The notes under the pieces: model-generated | Told to the model about the DNA's origin: nothing | Database searches by the model: none | The model's input: only the letters and a program-made list of their open reading frames with translations | Shown: positions 57,332 to 64,000 of the stretch, in pieces | Layout of the letters: the number at the start of each line of letters is the position of its first letter | How positions within the stretch are numbered: the first letter of the stretch is position 1 | Program-made: the position numbers and the translations under genes | Assembly (NCBI RefSeq): GCF_014042345.1 | Contig: NZ_JACEZT010000004.1 | Coordinates: 248,001 to 312,000, forward strand | From: Rugamonas brunnea | Lineage (GTDB): Bacteria; Pseudomonadota; Gammaproteobacteria; Burkholderiales; Burkholderiaceae_D | DNA length: 64,000 nt | Reading direction: 5' to 3'

Positions 57332-57885
57332 AGCCGTATCAGATCGCGATGGGACTTGCGCTGGTGGGCGCGGCTGCGCTGGCCCTGTTCGGGGACAAGG
57401 CGCCATCGTCCGACGTGGCCGAAGCCGTGGTGCGTCCGCGCGCGGCCGGCAAGCCCGCGCCGGCGCGGCCGACACAGTCCGGCACCAGCGCCGGCGCCGT
57501 TGCCGGCACAGCCGCGGGCAGTAGCCCTGCCATCCTTCCGCTGGTGCCGCGCGCGCAACTGGTGGGTGAGGATGGCGATGCCGCGTTCGCGGCCGGTAAA
57601 GGCGTGTTCCTGGGCCAGAACTGGACTCCGCCCGCACCACCCGCGCCACCGCCGCCACCGCCGCCACCTTCGGCGCCGCCGCTGCCGTTCACCTACATTG
57701 GCAAGGCCGCCGCCGACGGCGCATGGGAAGTCTATCTGAGCCGCGCCGACAAGGTGTACGTGGTGCGCGCCAAGACCGTCATCGACGGCGTCTACCGGGT
57801 GGACGCGATCGCGCCGCCGCTGATGTCCGTCACCTATCTGCCCATGAACCTGGTTCAACAGCTCAATATTGGAGTGCTCGACTGA
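57328..57885 (+). CDS. PilP/GspC-like connector to the secretin
   Basis: A 185-residue protein with an N-terminal helix (AMGLALVGAAALALFG), a long Ala/Pro-rich linker including a run of alternating Pro residues (about 97-115), and a C-terminal beta domain (PFTYIGKAAADGAWEVYLS, DKVYVVRAKTVIDGVYRVD). This matches the homology region of GspC/PilP that contacts the secretin. Databases sometimes name such proteins secretion system X factors. It overlaps its upstream gene by 4 nt and the secretin by 1 nt. Confidence 0.76.
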   Translation: MKPYQIAMGLALVGAAALALFGDKAPSSDVAEAVVRPRAAGKPAPARPTQSGTSAGAVAGTAAGSSPAILPLVPRAQLVGEDGDAAFAAGKGVFLGQNWTPPAPPAPPPPPPPPSAPPLPFTYIGKAAADGAWEVYLSRADKVYVVRAKTVIDGVYRVDAIAPPLMSVTYLPMNLVQQLNIGVLD

Positions 57886-59969
57886 TGCCTAGTCACCCAC
57901 AGAAGCGCGCCGGCCGGCGCGTGCTGACGCATTTGACCCGTGGCCTGGCGCTGCCCGCGCTGGCGCTGGCGCTGGGCGGATGCGCCGCGCAACTGGCGTA
58001 CCGCGACGGCCGCGAGCTGGTCGACCATGACCAGGTGGAAGCGGGGCTGCGCAAGTTCCAGGAAGCCATCGCGGCCGAACCGGGCAACGCGCAATACCAC
58101 GCGGCCTATCTGCAGGCGCGCGACCGTGCCACCGGGCGCTACCTGGAACAGGCGGATCGGGCGCTGGCCGCCGGCCAGTATCCGGCGGCGGAGCAGGGCT
58201 ACCAGCGGGTGCTGGCGCTGGACGTGGCCAATGAACGGGCGCGTGCAGGACTGCGCGCGCTGGACGCGGCGCAGCGCCAGGACAAGCTGCTGGCCGGTGC
58301 GCGCGAGCATGCGGCCAAGGGCGAGTATGCGCTGGCGAGCCAGCAGTTGAATGCCATCCTGACCGAGTCGCCCACCCATGAGCAGGCGCGCCAGCTGCTG
58401 CGCGAGGTGCAGGACAAGAGCGCGCCGCCGGTGGTGGAGACGGGGCTGGCCAAGGCCTTCCGGCAGCCAATCTCGATCGAATTCCGCGACGCGCCGCTGA
58501 AGCAGGTGTTCGAGGTGATCGCGCGCCGCTCGGGCCTGAACTTCGTGTTCGACAAGGACGTCAAAACCGATCAGCGGGCTTCGATCTTCCTCAAGAACAG
58601 CACCGTGGAATCGGCCATCTATTTCCTGTTGATGACCAACCAGCTGGAGCGGCAGGTCATGGACGGCAACACCATCCTGATCTACCCGAACGTGGCGGCC
58701 AAGCAGAAGGAATACCAGGAGATGGTGGTCAAGACCTTCTACCTGGCCAATGCCGAGGCCAAGCTGGTGGCCAACACGCTCAAGACCATCCTCAAATCGC
58801 GCGACGTGGTGGTGGACGAAAAGCTCAACCTGCTGATCGTGCGCGACACGCCCGAAGCGATCCGCCTGGCAGAACGGCTGGTGGCGCTGCAGGACACGCC
58901 GGAAGCGGAAGTGATGCTGGACGTGGAGATCCTGGAGATCAAGCGCACCCGCCTGATGGAGCTGGGCGTGGCCTGGCCGGCCGGCGTGAGCCTGACGCCG
59001 CTGTCCACCTCGGGCGGCACCGGGCTCACCATCCGTGACCTGAATAACCTGAACCAGCGCAGCATCGGCATCAACGGCGTGGGCGGCACCTTCAACGCCA
59101 CCATCAACGCCAGCAAGACCGACGGCGACGCCAACCTGCTGGCCAATCCCCGCATCCGCGTGCGCAACAAGGAGAAGGCCAAGATCATCATTGGCGACAA
59201 GGTGCCCGTGATTACCACCACCATTTCGCCCGGCGCGGGCGGCTTCGCGACGGAGTCGGTCAGCTACGTGGACGTGGGCCTGACGCTGAACGCGGAACCG
59301 ACCATCTACCTGAACAACGAGGTGGGCATCCGGGTGCAGCTGGAAGTGAGCAACCTGGTCAACCAGATCCAGACCAAGTCCGGCACCACGGCCTACCAGA
59401 TCGGCACGCGCCAGGCTTCCACCATGCTGCAGCTGAAGGACGGCGAGAACCAGGTGCTGGCGGGCTTGATCAACAGCGAGGAGCGCAGCACGGGCAGCCA
59501 CGTGCCGGGCATCGGCGACCTGCCGCTGCTGGGCCGCCTGTTCGGCAGCAACCGCGACGACAACCAGAAGACGGAGATCGTGCTGTCGATCACGCCGCAC
59601 CTGATCCGCAACGTGCAGCGTCCCGAGGCGCAGCAGTCCGAATTCTCGGCCGGTACCGAAGCGAACTTCCGTCGCCGTCCTGACATGGCCGCGCGCCCGG
59701 CGGCGCAGTTGCCATTGCCGCCCGGCGCCCATCCGGCGCCGCCCGCGTTGCAGGCGCCGCAGGCTGGGGCGAATGCGGGCGCGCCGCAGCCAATGGCTGC
59801 CACCGCGCAGCAGGCGGACGCCGCGCCACCGTCGCCGCCACCATCGCAAGTACAGCCCGGCCCACTGCCGCCGTCGGCCGCGCAGCCGGTGCCGGTGGCC
59901 GTTCCCGTCACCGTGCCCGCGCCCGGGACGGCGCCAGCGGCTGAACCGGCACCCGCGCAGGGACAGTGA
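57885..59969 (+). CDS. Secretin (GspD/PilQ-like lipoprotein) with N-terminal TPR
   Basis: A 694-residue outer-membrane channel. The lipobox LGGC ends the signal sequence. Residues about 35-195 form TPR-like helical repeats (GLRKFQEAIAAEPGNAQYHAAYLQA, QYPAAEQGYQRVLALD) not present in standard GspD. Then come an STN/N0 domain (ISIEFRDAPLKQVFEVIARRSGLNFVF), an N1 domain (KTFYLANAEAKLVANTL) and the secretin core (VMLDVEILEIKRTRLMELG, NPRIRVRNKEKAKIIIGDKVP, GLINSEERSTGSHVPGIGDLP, LSITPHLIRN). A tail of about 110 residues is rich in Ala, Pro and Gln. The TPR may serve as a built-in pilotin or docking site. Confidence 0.92.
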   Translation: MPSHPQKRAGRRVLTHLTRGLALPALALALGGCAAQLAYRDGRELVDHDQVEAGLRKFQEAIAAEPGNAQYHAAYLQARDRATGRYLEQADRALAAGQYPAAEQGYQRVLALDVANERARAGLRALDAAQRQDKLLAGAREHAAKGEYALASQQLNAILTESPTHEQARQLLREVQDKSAPPVVETGLAKAFRQPISIEFRDAPLKQVFEVIARRSGLNFVFDKDVKTDQRASIFLKNSTVESAIYFLLMTNQLERQVMDGNTILIYPNVAAKQKEYQEMVVKTFYLANAEAKLVANTLKTILKSRDVVVDEKLNLLIVRDTPEAIRLAERLVALQDTPEAEVMLDVEILEIKRTRLMELGVAWPAGVSLTPLSTSGGTGLTIRDLNNLNQRSIGINGVGGTFNATINASKTDGDANLLANPRIRVRNKEKAKIIIGDKVPVITTTISPGAGGFATESVSYVDVGLTLNAEPTIYLNNEVGIRVQLEVSNLVNQIQTKSGTTAYQIGTRQASTMLQLKDGENQVLAGLINSEERSTGSHVPGIGDLPLLGRLFGSNRDDNQKTEIVLSITPHLIRNVQRPEAQQSEFSAGTEANFRRRPDMAARPAAQLPLPPGAHPAPPALQAPQAGANAGAPQPMAATAQQADAAPPSPPPSQVQPGPLPPSAAQPVPVAVPVTVPAPGTAPAAEPAPAQGQ

Positions 59970-60457
59970 TGGCGGCTACGCTGCGTACGCGCACCGGCGG
60001 CTTCACGCTGATTGAGCTGCTGGTCACGCTGGCCATCCTCGGCCTGCTGGGCACACTCGTGATCCCGGCCGCGCAGGTGACGATACAGCGCCGCCAGGAG
60101 CAGGACTTGCGCTACGCGCTGCATGAGATTCGCGAGGCGATCGACGCCTACAAGCAGGCCTACGACGATGGCCGCATCGCCAAGACGCTGGCCTCGAACG
60201 GCTATCCGAAGACGCTGGAGGTGCTGGTTGATGGCGTGCCCGATCTGCGCAATCCCAAGCGCAGCAAGATCTACTTCCTGCGCCGCGTGCCGCGCGATCC
60301 GTTTAACCCCGACACGGCGCTCAGCGAAGCGGCATCGTGGGGTAAACGCAGCTACGCCAGCGAGGCGGACGAACCGAAGGAGGGCGAGGATGTGTACGAC
60401 GTCTACAGCACCAGCGAGCGGGTGGGCCTGAACGGCATCCCGTACCGTAAATGGTGA
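59969..60457 (+). CDS. Pseudopilin (GspG/PulG-like) 2
   Basis: About 162 residues starting at ATG 59969 (GTG 59966 gives one residue more), overlapping the secretin stop. The signal is GG before FTLIELLVTLAILGLLGTLVIPA with Glu at +5. The C-terminal part differs from GspG: YFLRRVPRDPFNPDTALSEA and DVYSTSERVGLNGIPYRKW. It is probably a minor pseudopilin. Confidence 0.88.
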   Translation: MAATLRTRTGGFTLIELLVTLAILGLLGTLVIPAAQVTIQRRQEQDLRYALHEIREAIDAYKQAYDDGRIAKTLASNGYPKTLEVLVDGVPDLRNPKRSKIYFLRRVPRDPFNPDTALSEAASWGKRSYASEADEPKEGEDVYDVYSTSERVGLNGIPYRKW

Positions 60458-60840
60458 CCCCGATGAAACGACAGGCGGCCGGCTTCACGCTGATCGAGTT
60501 GCTGGTGGTGCTGGGCATCGTGGCGCTGATGCTGACGCTGGCGGTACCGCGCTACTTCCCCAGCATCGACAAGTCGAAGGAGATCGTGTTGGCCGACAAC
60601 CTGCGCAACCTGCGCGGCGTGATCGACCAGTATTACGGCGACACGGGCCGTTATCCGGATTCGCTGGAACAACTGGTGGAGAAAAAATACCTGCGCGAGA
60701 TGCCGGTGGACCCGATCACGGACAGCAGCACCACCTGGATCGTGCTGCCGCCCGAGGATGGCAGCAAGGGCGGGGTCTACACCATCAAGAGCGGAGCGCC
60801 CGGCAATGACCGCAACGGCAAGCCTTACAGCGAGTGGTAG
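60454..60840 (+). CDS. Pseudopilin (GspG/PulG-like) 3
   Basis: About 128 residues. GTG 60454 overlaps the previous stop (GTGA), matching the coupling style of this operon; ATG 60451 and ATG 60463 are alternatives. Signal AAGFTLIELLVVLGIVALML has Glu at +5. The body (YYGDTGRYPDSLEQLVEKKY, EMPVDPITDSSTTWIVL) is a short GspG-like fold that ends in PYSEW, similar to the PYRKW end of the preceding pseudopilin, which suggests gene duplication. Confidence 0.87.
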   Translation: MTPMKRQAAGFTLIELLVVLGIVALMLTLAVPRYFPSIDKSKEIVLADNLRNLRGVIDQYYGDTGRYPDSLEQLVEKKYLREMPVDPITDSSTTWIVLPPEDGSKGGVYTIKSGAPGNDRNGKPYSEW

Positions 60841-61552
60841 GGCGGCGGCCCGGCAGGGCGGCTTCACCTACTTGAGTGTGATCGTGCTGGTGGCCATCAT
60901 CGGCCTGGTCACGGCCACCACGCTCAAGGTGGGCAGCGTGCTGCAGCGCAGCCGGGCCGAGCGCGAATTGCTTTACATCGGCGCCGCGTTCAGCGACGCG
61001 CTGCAAAGCTATGCCAGCGCCACGCCGACGGGCCAGCCCACCCAGCCTGCCTCGCTCAAGGATTTACTCAAAGACCCGCGTTTCCCCGGCACCCGCCGCC
61101 ACCTGCGCAAGATTTTCGTCGATCCCATCACGGGCAAGGCCGAGTGGGGCCTGGTGCGACTGGGTGAGGCCGAAGGAAAAAACGAGGGCAAGAACGAAGG
61201 CAAGGGCGGCATCGTCGCCGTGTACAGCCTGTCGGACGCGCAGCCGGTCAAGATCGGTAACTTCCCCACCCGGTTCCAGTCCTTCGAGGGCAGGGCGCAT
61301 ATCTCGGACTGGAAATTCACGCTGACGGGCAAGCCCGAGACGGCCGCGCCTGTGGCGCCGGCACAACCATCGATTCCGCTCAAGCCCGATAACGGAGCAG
61401 CAAACGCTCAGCCGGTCGTACCGGCGTCGTCCGGCGCGCCATCTGCCGCCTCGGCGCCGGCGCCGCACCCGGAAAACGACGGTGCCACGCCGCCGGCCGA
61501 ACCGCCCGGCGCACCGCCGGAAGTGGCGCCACAGGCCGCTGAGCATCAATAA
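60806..61552 (+). CDS. Pseudopilin 4 lacking Glu5, probable tip subunit
   Basis: About 248 residues; ATG 60806 lies 35 nt inside the preceding gene. The prepilin motif is GGFTYLSVIVLVAIIGLVTA, where Ser replaces the usual Glu at +5, a trait of the GspK tip pseudopilin. The head (YIGAAFSDALQSYASATPTG, DPRFPGTRRHLRKIFVDPITG) is small, followed by an EGKN repeat and a long Ala/Pro-rich disordered tail (about 185-248). It ends the operon. The combination is unlike classical GspK, which is larger. Confidence 0.8.
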   Translation: MTATASLTASGRAAARQGGFTYLSVIVLVAIIGLVTATTLKVGSVLQRSRAERELLYIGAAFSDALQSYASATPTGQPTQPASLKDLLKDPRFPGTRRHLRKIFVDPITGKAEWGLVRLGEAEGKNEGKNEGKGGIVAVYSLSDAQPVKIGNFPTRFQSFEGRAHISDWKFTLTGKPETAAPVAPAQPSIPLKPDNGAANAQPVVPASSGAPSAASAPAPHPENDGATPPAEPPGAPPEVAPQAAEHQ

Positions 61553-61635
61553 CGCTCACCCGGCAGGCCTGAAAATATCACCTATTGTCACAAAAGTAGT
61601 GCGCTATAGAAATGCTTTTTCTACGATGTGGTACG

Positions 61636-61664
61636 TTGACAAAAAACAATTCAAAATAGAAAAT
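61636..61664 (+). promoter_or_regulatory. Candidate promoter of the last PEP-CTERM gene
   Basis: A perfect TTGACA (61636-61641), 17 nt, then GAAAAT (61659-61664, 4/6), in an AT-rich stretch. About 100 nt of leader follows before the start codon. Confidence 0.5.
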
Positions 61665-61689
61665 TTACAAGGTGAATTAATGTAAATAT

Positions 61690-61747
61690 GCTACTATTGC
61701 AGGCAGTAGCACTTCATTAACCCTTTGGTTGGCGCAAGCGCAACCAA
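61690..61747 (+). promoter_or_regulatory. Two leader hairpins before the last PEP-CTERM gene
   Basis: GCTACT (61690-61695) pairs with AGTAGC (61705-61710) over a 9-nt loop. TTGGTTG (61725-61731) pairs with CAACCAA (61741-61747), with an inner GCG/CGC pairing. Together they could shield the 5' end and raise mRNA stability. Confidence 0.5.
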
Positions 61748-61770
61748 GTTCATTTTTAGGGATTTTTCTC

Positions 61771-62250
61771 ATGAAATTGAAATATATCGTTGCAGGCTTG
61801 TTAGCCGCAGCCTCGTTCTCCGCTTCGGCTGGCGACCAGACCGTGAGCATCATCGCTGACGGTCAGACCCACGTGTTCAACGCCGTTGTTGGCGATGGCA
61901 TCCTGTCCGGTGGCCACGACCTGATCACGCTGGGCAACCTGGGTGCTGGCACCTACAACATCGGTCTGACCGTGTCCGGCCAGCATCTGAGCTTCGACGC
62001 CGTGCACTCCAACCTGAACGGCACGCTGGGTCAAACCTTCGCCGTCGGCGGCCTGAAATTCTTCGGCGTGGAATACAGCGGCGTTGGCCCGTTCGTGCTG
62101 GACCTGGCTGGTACCGCTTCGGCTGGCGCCAACTACAGCGGCACCTACACCGTGTCGGCCGTTCCTGAGCCAGAAACCTATGGCATGCTGCTGGGCGGCC
62201 TGGCGCTGATGGGCGTCGTGGCTCGCCGCAAGGCCAAGAAGTCGGCTTAA
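61771..62250 (+). CDS. Small PEP-CTERM sorting domain protein
   Basis: A 159-residue exported protein; ATG 61771 follows AGGGA by 8 nt. The signal peptide is YIVAGLLAAASFSASA, the body is beta-rich and Gly/Ser-rich (GDGILSGGHDLITLGNLGAG, TYNIGLTVSGQHLSF), and the C-terminus has VPEPETYGMLLGGLALMGVV followed by ARRKAKK. Codon use is less GC3-extreme than its neighbours and the leader is structured, which hints at high expression. Bounded by an own promoter and a strong terminator, it is a single-gene unit. Confidence 0.87.
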   Translation: MKLKYIVAGLLAAASFSASAGDQTVSIIADGQTHVFNAVVGDGILSGGHDLITLGNLGAGTYNIGLTVSGQHLSFDAVHSNLNGTLGQTFAVGGLKFFGVEYSGVGPFVLDLAGTASAGANYSGTYTVSAVPEPETYGMLLGGLALMGVVARRKAKKSA

Positions 62251-62262
62251 TTCGCCGCAAGC

Positions 62263-62291
62263 AAAAAAACCCGCCGCGGCGGGTTTTTTTT
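62263..62291. terminator. Bidirectional intrinsic terminator
   Basis: A perfect GC palindrome CCCGCCG/CGGCGGG (62270-62283) is flanked by seven A on the left and eight T on the right, so it works on both strands. It separates the PEP-CTERM gene from the convergent murJ. Confidence 0.95.
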
Positions 62292-62310
62292 CGTCCGGCG
62301 CCGGCGTGTT

Positions 62311-63861
62311 TTACCGCGCCGTGCGCTTGAAGTCGCGCAGGCGGAAGCCCATCGCCAGCAGGGCGCCGAAATAGACGGCGCCGCTAACCGCGATCACGAG
62401 GAACAGGGCGCCGGCGCGCAGCAGCACATGCTGCTGCATGCCCAGCCAGTCCACCAGGCTGGCGCTGTACCAGGCGGTCGCCCCCATGGCGGCGCAAGCC
62501 AGCGCCACCCGCATGAAGAACCAGCCCCAGCCCGGCAGCGGGTGGTAGATGCCGCGCCGGCGCAAGCCTGTGTACAGGAAGCCGGCGTTGAAGCAGGCGC
62601 CCAGCCCGATCGACAGCGCCAGGCCGGCCACGGCGATGTAGGGGACGAACAGCATATTCATCAACTGGGTCGCCACCAGCACGCCCACGGCGATCTTGAC
62701 CGGAGTGCGGATGTCCTGGCGCGCGTAGAACGCCGGCGCCAGTGTCTTGACCAGGATGATGCCCAGCAGGCCCACGCTGTAGGCGATCAGGGGACGGGCC
62801 GACATGGCGGCCGCATGGTCTGAGAACTTGCCGTAGTGGAACAACGTGGTGATCAGCGGTTCAGCCAGCGTGGCCATGCCCACGGCCGACGGCAGCGCCA
62901 GCAGGAAGGTCAGGCGCAAGCCCCAGTCCAGCAGATTCGAGTATTCCTCGGTGTCGCCGTCGGCGTTGGCTTTGGACAGGCTGGGCAGCAGGATGGTGCC
63001 CAGCGCCACGCCCAGCATGGCGGTGGGGAATTCCATCAGCCGATCCGCGTAGGACAGCCAGGAAATGCTGCCCTCGGCCAGCCGGGAGGCGATGCTGGTG
63101 TTGATCATCAGGCTGATCTGGGCCGCCGATACGGCGAACACGGCCGGTCCCATTTTCTTGAGCACGCGCCGCACGCCGGGGTCGCTCAGGCCGGCGGCCG
63201 GATTTAGCGACAGGCGCGGCAGCATACCGATGCGCACCAGGGCCGGAATCTGCATGCCCACCTGCAGCAAGCCGCCCACGAACACGGCGATGGCCATGGC
63301 GTAGATGGGCTGGGCCAGGTGCGATTGCAGGAACAGCGAGGCGGCGATGAACGACAGGTTCAGCAGCACGGGCGTGAACGCGGGGATCTTGAACTCGCGC
63401 CAGGTGTTGAGGATGCCCCCGGCCAGCGCCACGAAGGACATGAAACTAATATAAGGGAACATCAATCGCGTCATCCACACGGCCGCGTCGAAGGCGCCCG
63501 GCTCGGCGCGCAGGCCGGTGGCGATCAGGTACACGAACACGGGTGCGCCGATGATGCCGGCCACGCTCACCAGCAAGGTGGCCCACACCAGCGTGTTGGC
63601 CACGTGGTCGGCCAGCGTCTTGCTCGCTTCCTGGCCGTACTGGGTCTTGTATTCAGAGAGGATGGGTACGAACGCTTGCGAGAACGCGCCCTCGGCGAAC
63701 AGGCGCCGCAGCAGGTTGGGGATGCGGAACGCGACAATGAAGGCGTCGGTGTAGGCGCCGGCGCCGAAGGCGCGCGCGAACAGGGTTTCACGCAACAGGC
63801 CTGTCACGCGCGAGAGCAGGGTCATGCTGGAAATACCAGCCAGGGTTTTGAGCAAGTTCAT
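62311..63861 (-). CDS. murJ: Lipid II flippase MurJ
   Basis: A 516-residue MVF-family protein with about 14 membrane spans that moves lipid II across the inner membrane for peptidoglycan synthesis. The N-terminus MNLLKTLAGISSMTLLSRVT, RETLFARAFGAGAYTDAF and FRIPNLLRRLFAEGAFSQAF are family hallmarks; the conserved Arg residues of TM1-2 are present. It is on the opposite strand from everything to its left except one glycosyltransferase. No ribosome-binding site precedes the ATG; see the promoter entry. Confidence 0.96.
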   Translation of the reverse strand: MNLLKTLAGISSMTLLSRVTGLLRETLFARAFGAGAYTDAFIVAFRIPNLLRRLFAEGAFSQAFVPILSEYKTQYGQEASKTLADHVANTLVWATLLVSVAGIIGAPVFVYLIATGLRAEPGAFDAAVWMTRLMFPYISFMSFVALAGGILNTWREFKIPAFTPVLLNLSFIAASLFLQSHLAQPIYAMAIAVFVGGLLQVGMQIPALVRIGMLPRLSLNPAAGLSDPGVRRVLKKMGPAVFAVSAAQISLMINTSIASRLAEGSISWLSYADRLMEFPTAMLGVALGTILLPSLSKANADGDTEEYSNLLDWGLRLTFLLALPSAVGMATLAEPLITTLFHYGKFSDHAAAMSARPLIAYSVGLLGIILVKTLAPAFYARQDIRTPVKIAVGVLVATQLMNMLFVPYIAVAGLALSIGLGACFNAGFLYTGLRRRGIYHPLPGWGWFFMRVALACAAMGATAWYSASLVDWLGMQQHVLLRAGALFLVIAVSGAVYFGALLAMGFRLRDFKRTAR

Positions 63862-63869
63862 GGGCCGTG

Positions 63870-63875
63870 ATTATA
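63870..63875 (-). promoter_or_regulatory. murJ -10 element, possibly leaderless
   Basis: On the minus strand TATAAT ends 8 nt before the murJ ATG, so transcription would begin at or within 2-3 nt of the start codon. No Shine-Dalgarno is present in between or upstream. The -35 region is a poor match. Confidence 0.5.
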
Positions 63876-63972
63876 ACGGTTGCAATAGTGCTCCCGCGCA
63901 TGTCGTGCCAGAATAGTTGGCTGGCCGGCGCCGGCTGGCTTCCGGGGCCTTGCAATATTCTGAATTTTTGAA

Positions 63973-64000
63973 TTGCTCCGGTTGAAAAACATCGCTATAA
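63973..64000 (+). promoter_or_regulatory. Possible divergent promoter cut by window edge
   Basis: TTGCTC (63973-63978) lies 17 nt before TATAA at 63996-64000, where the window stops. In betaproteobacteria murJ is often divergent from rpsT, which would fit, but the gene itself is outside the window. Nothing else is seen in 63876-63972. Confidence 0.3.

Overview
The window reads as chromosome of a high-GC betaproteobacterium of the Oxalobacteraceae type (Massilia / Duganella / Janthinobacterium group). The grounds are the strong G/C third-position bias, an exosortase-B (XrtB/EpsH) polysaccharide cluster with PEP-CTERM surface proteins, a MarR-controlled 2-aminobenzoyl-CoA operon and a murJ gene at the right edge. 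This placement is inferred from gene content; no rRNA or marker gene is present. I see no insertion sequence, prophage, integrase or CRISPR array.

Layout. (1) 1-3255: the 3' part of a hybrid histidine kinase (GAF, HisKA, HATPase, REC, HPt) and a separate response regulator whose C-terminal part looks like a worn HPt domain. (2) 3313-11359: a catabolic operon for 2-aminobenzoate (anthranilate) by the CoA-dependent aerobic route: CoA ligase, fused monooxygenase/reductase, SDR, MarR regulator, enoyl-CoA hydratase, acyl-CoA dehydrogenase and a RidA-type deaminase. A 24-bp imperfect palindrome overlaps the promoter, and a 14-bp tandem repeat made of tiny overlapping reading frames precedes the RidA gene. 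(3) 11496-17177: a PEP-CTERM TLD-like protein, an MBOAT plus SGNH O-acetylation pair, tRNA-Arg(CCT), and the ABC-F ATPase Uup with its terminator.

(4) 17335-46930: a large exopolysaccharide locus. First come a CAAX-protease-like membrane protein, EpsL and the priming phosphoglycosyltransferase. Then come EpsD-E-F-G, exosortase XrtB, EpsI, a Wzy/ligase-type polymerase, a flippase, a GT14 transferase, an acyltransferase and a secreted heparinase II/III-like (DUF4962-type) protein. After one reversed glycosyltransferase, a second plus-strand block carries a hexapeptide acetyltransferase, an acyltransferase, glycosyltransferases, a second heparinase-like protein, AlgD, GalE, an NDP-sugar pyrophosphorylase and a ManC/AlgA-type enzyme. 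AlgD with a GDP-mannose supply and many acyltransferases suggests an acetylated, uronic-acid-containing heteropolysaccharide. No alg8/alg44-type synthase is seen.

(5) 47012-51812: a TIGR03790-like secreted protein, then an ExeM/NucH-type extracellular nuclease preceded by three CTGTCAT heptamers at helical spacing (a Pho-box look-alike), followed 9 nt later by a PEP-CTERM protein. (6) 52054-61552: an eleven-gene secretion machine with GspG, GspF and GspE, then proteins in the order and size of PilM-N-O-P, a TPR-bearing lipoprotein secretin, and three more pseudopilins. This hybrid of type II secretion and type IV pilus logic is the most interesting system here. Its neighbour, the nuclease, is a reasonable candidate cargo. 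(7) 61636-64000: a PEP-CTERM protein with a long structured leader, a bidirectional terminator, and murJ on the minus strand with an apparently leaderless promoter.
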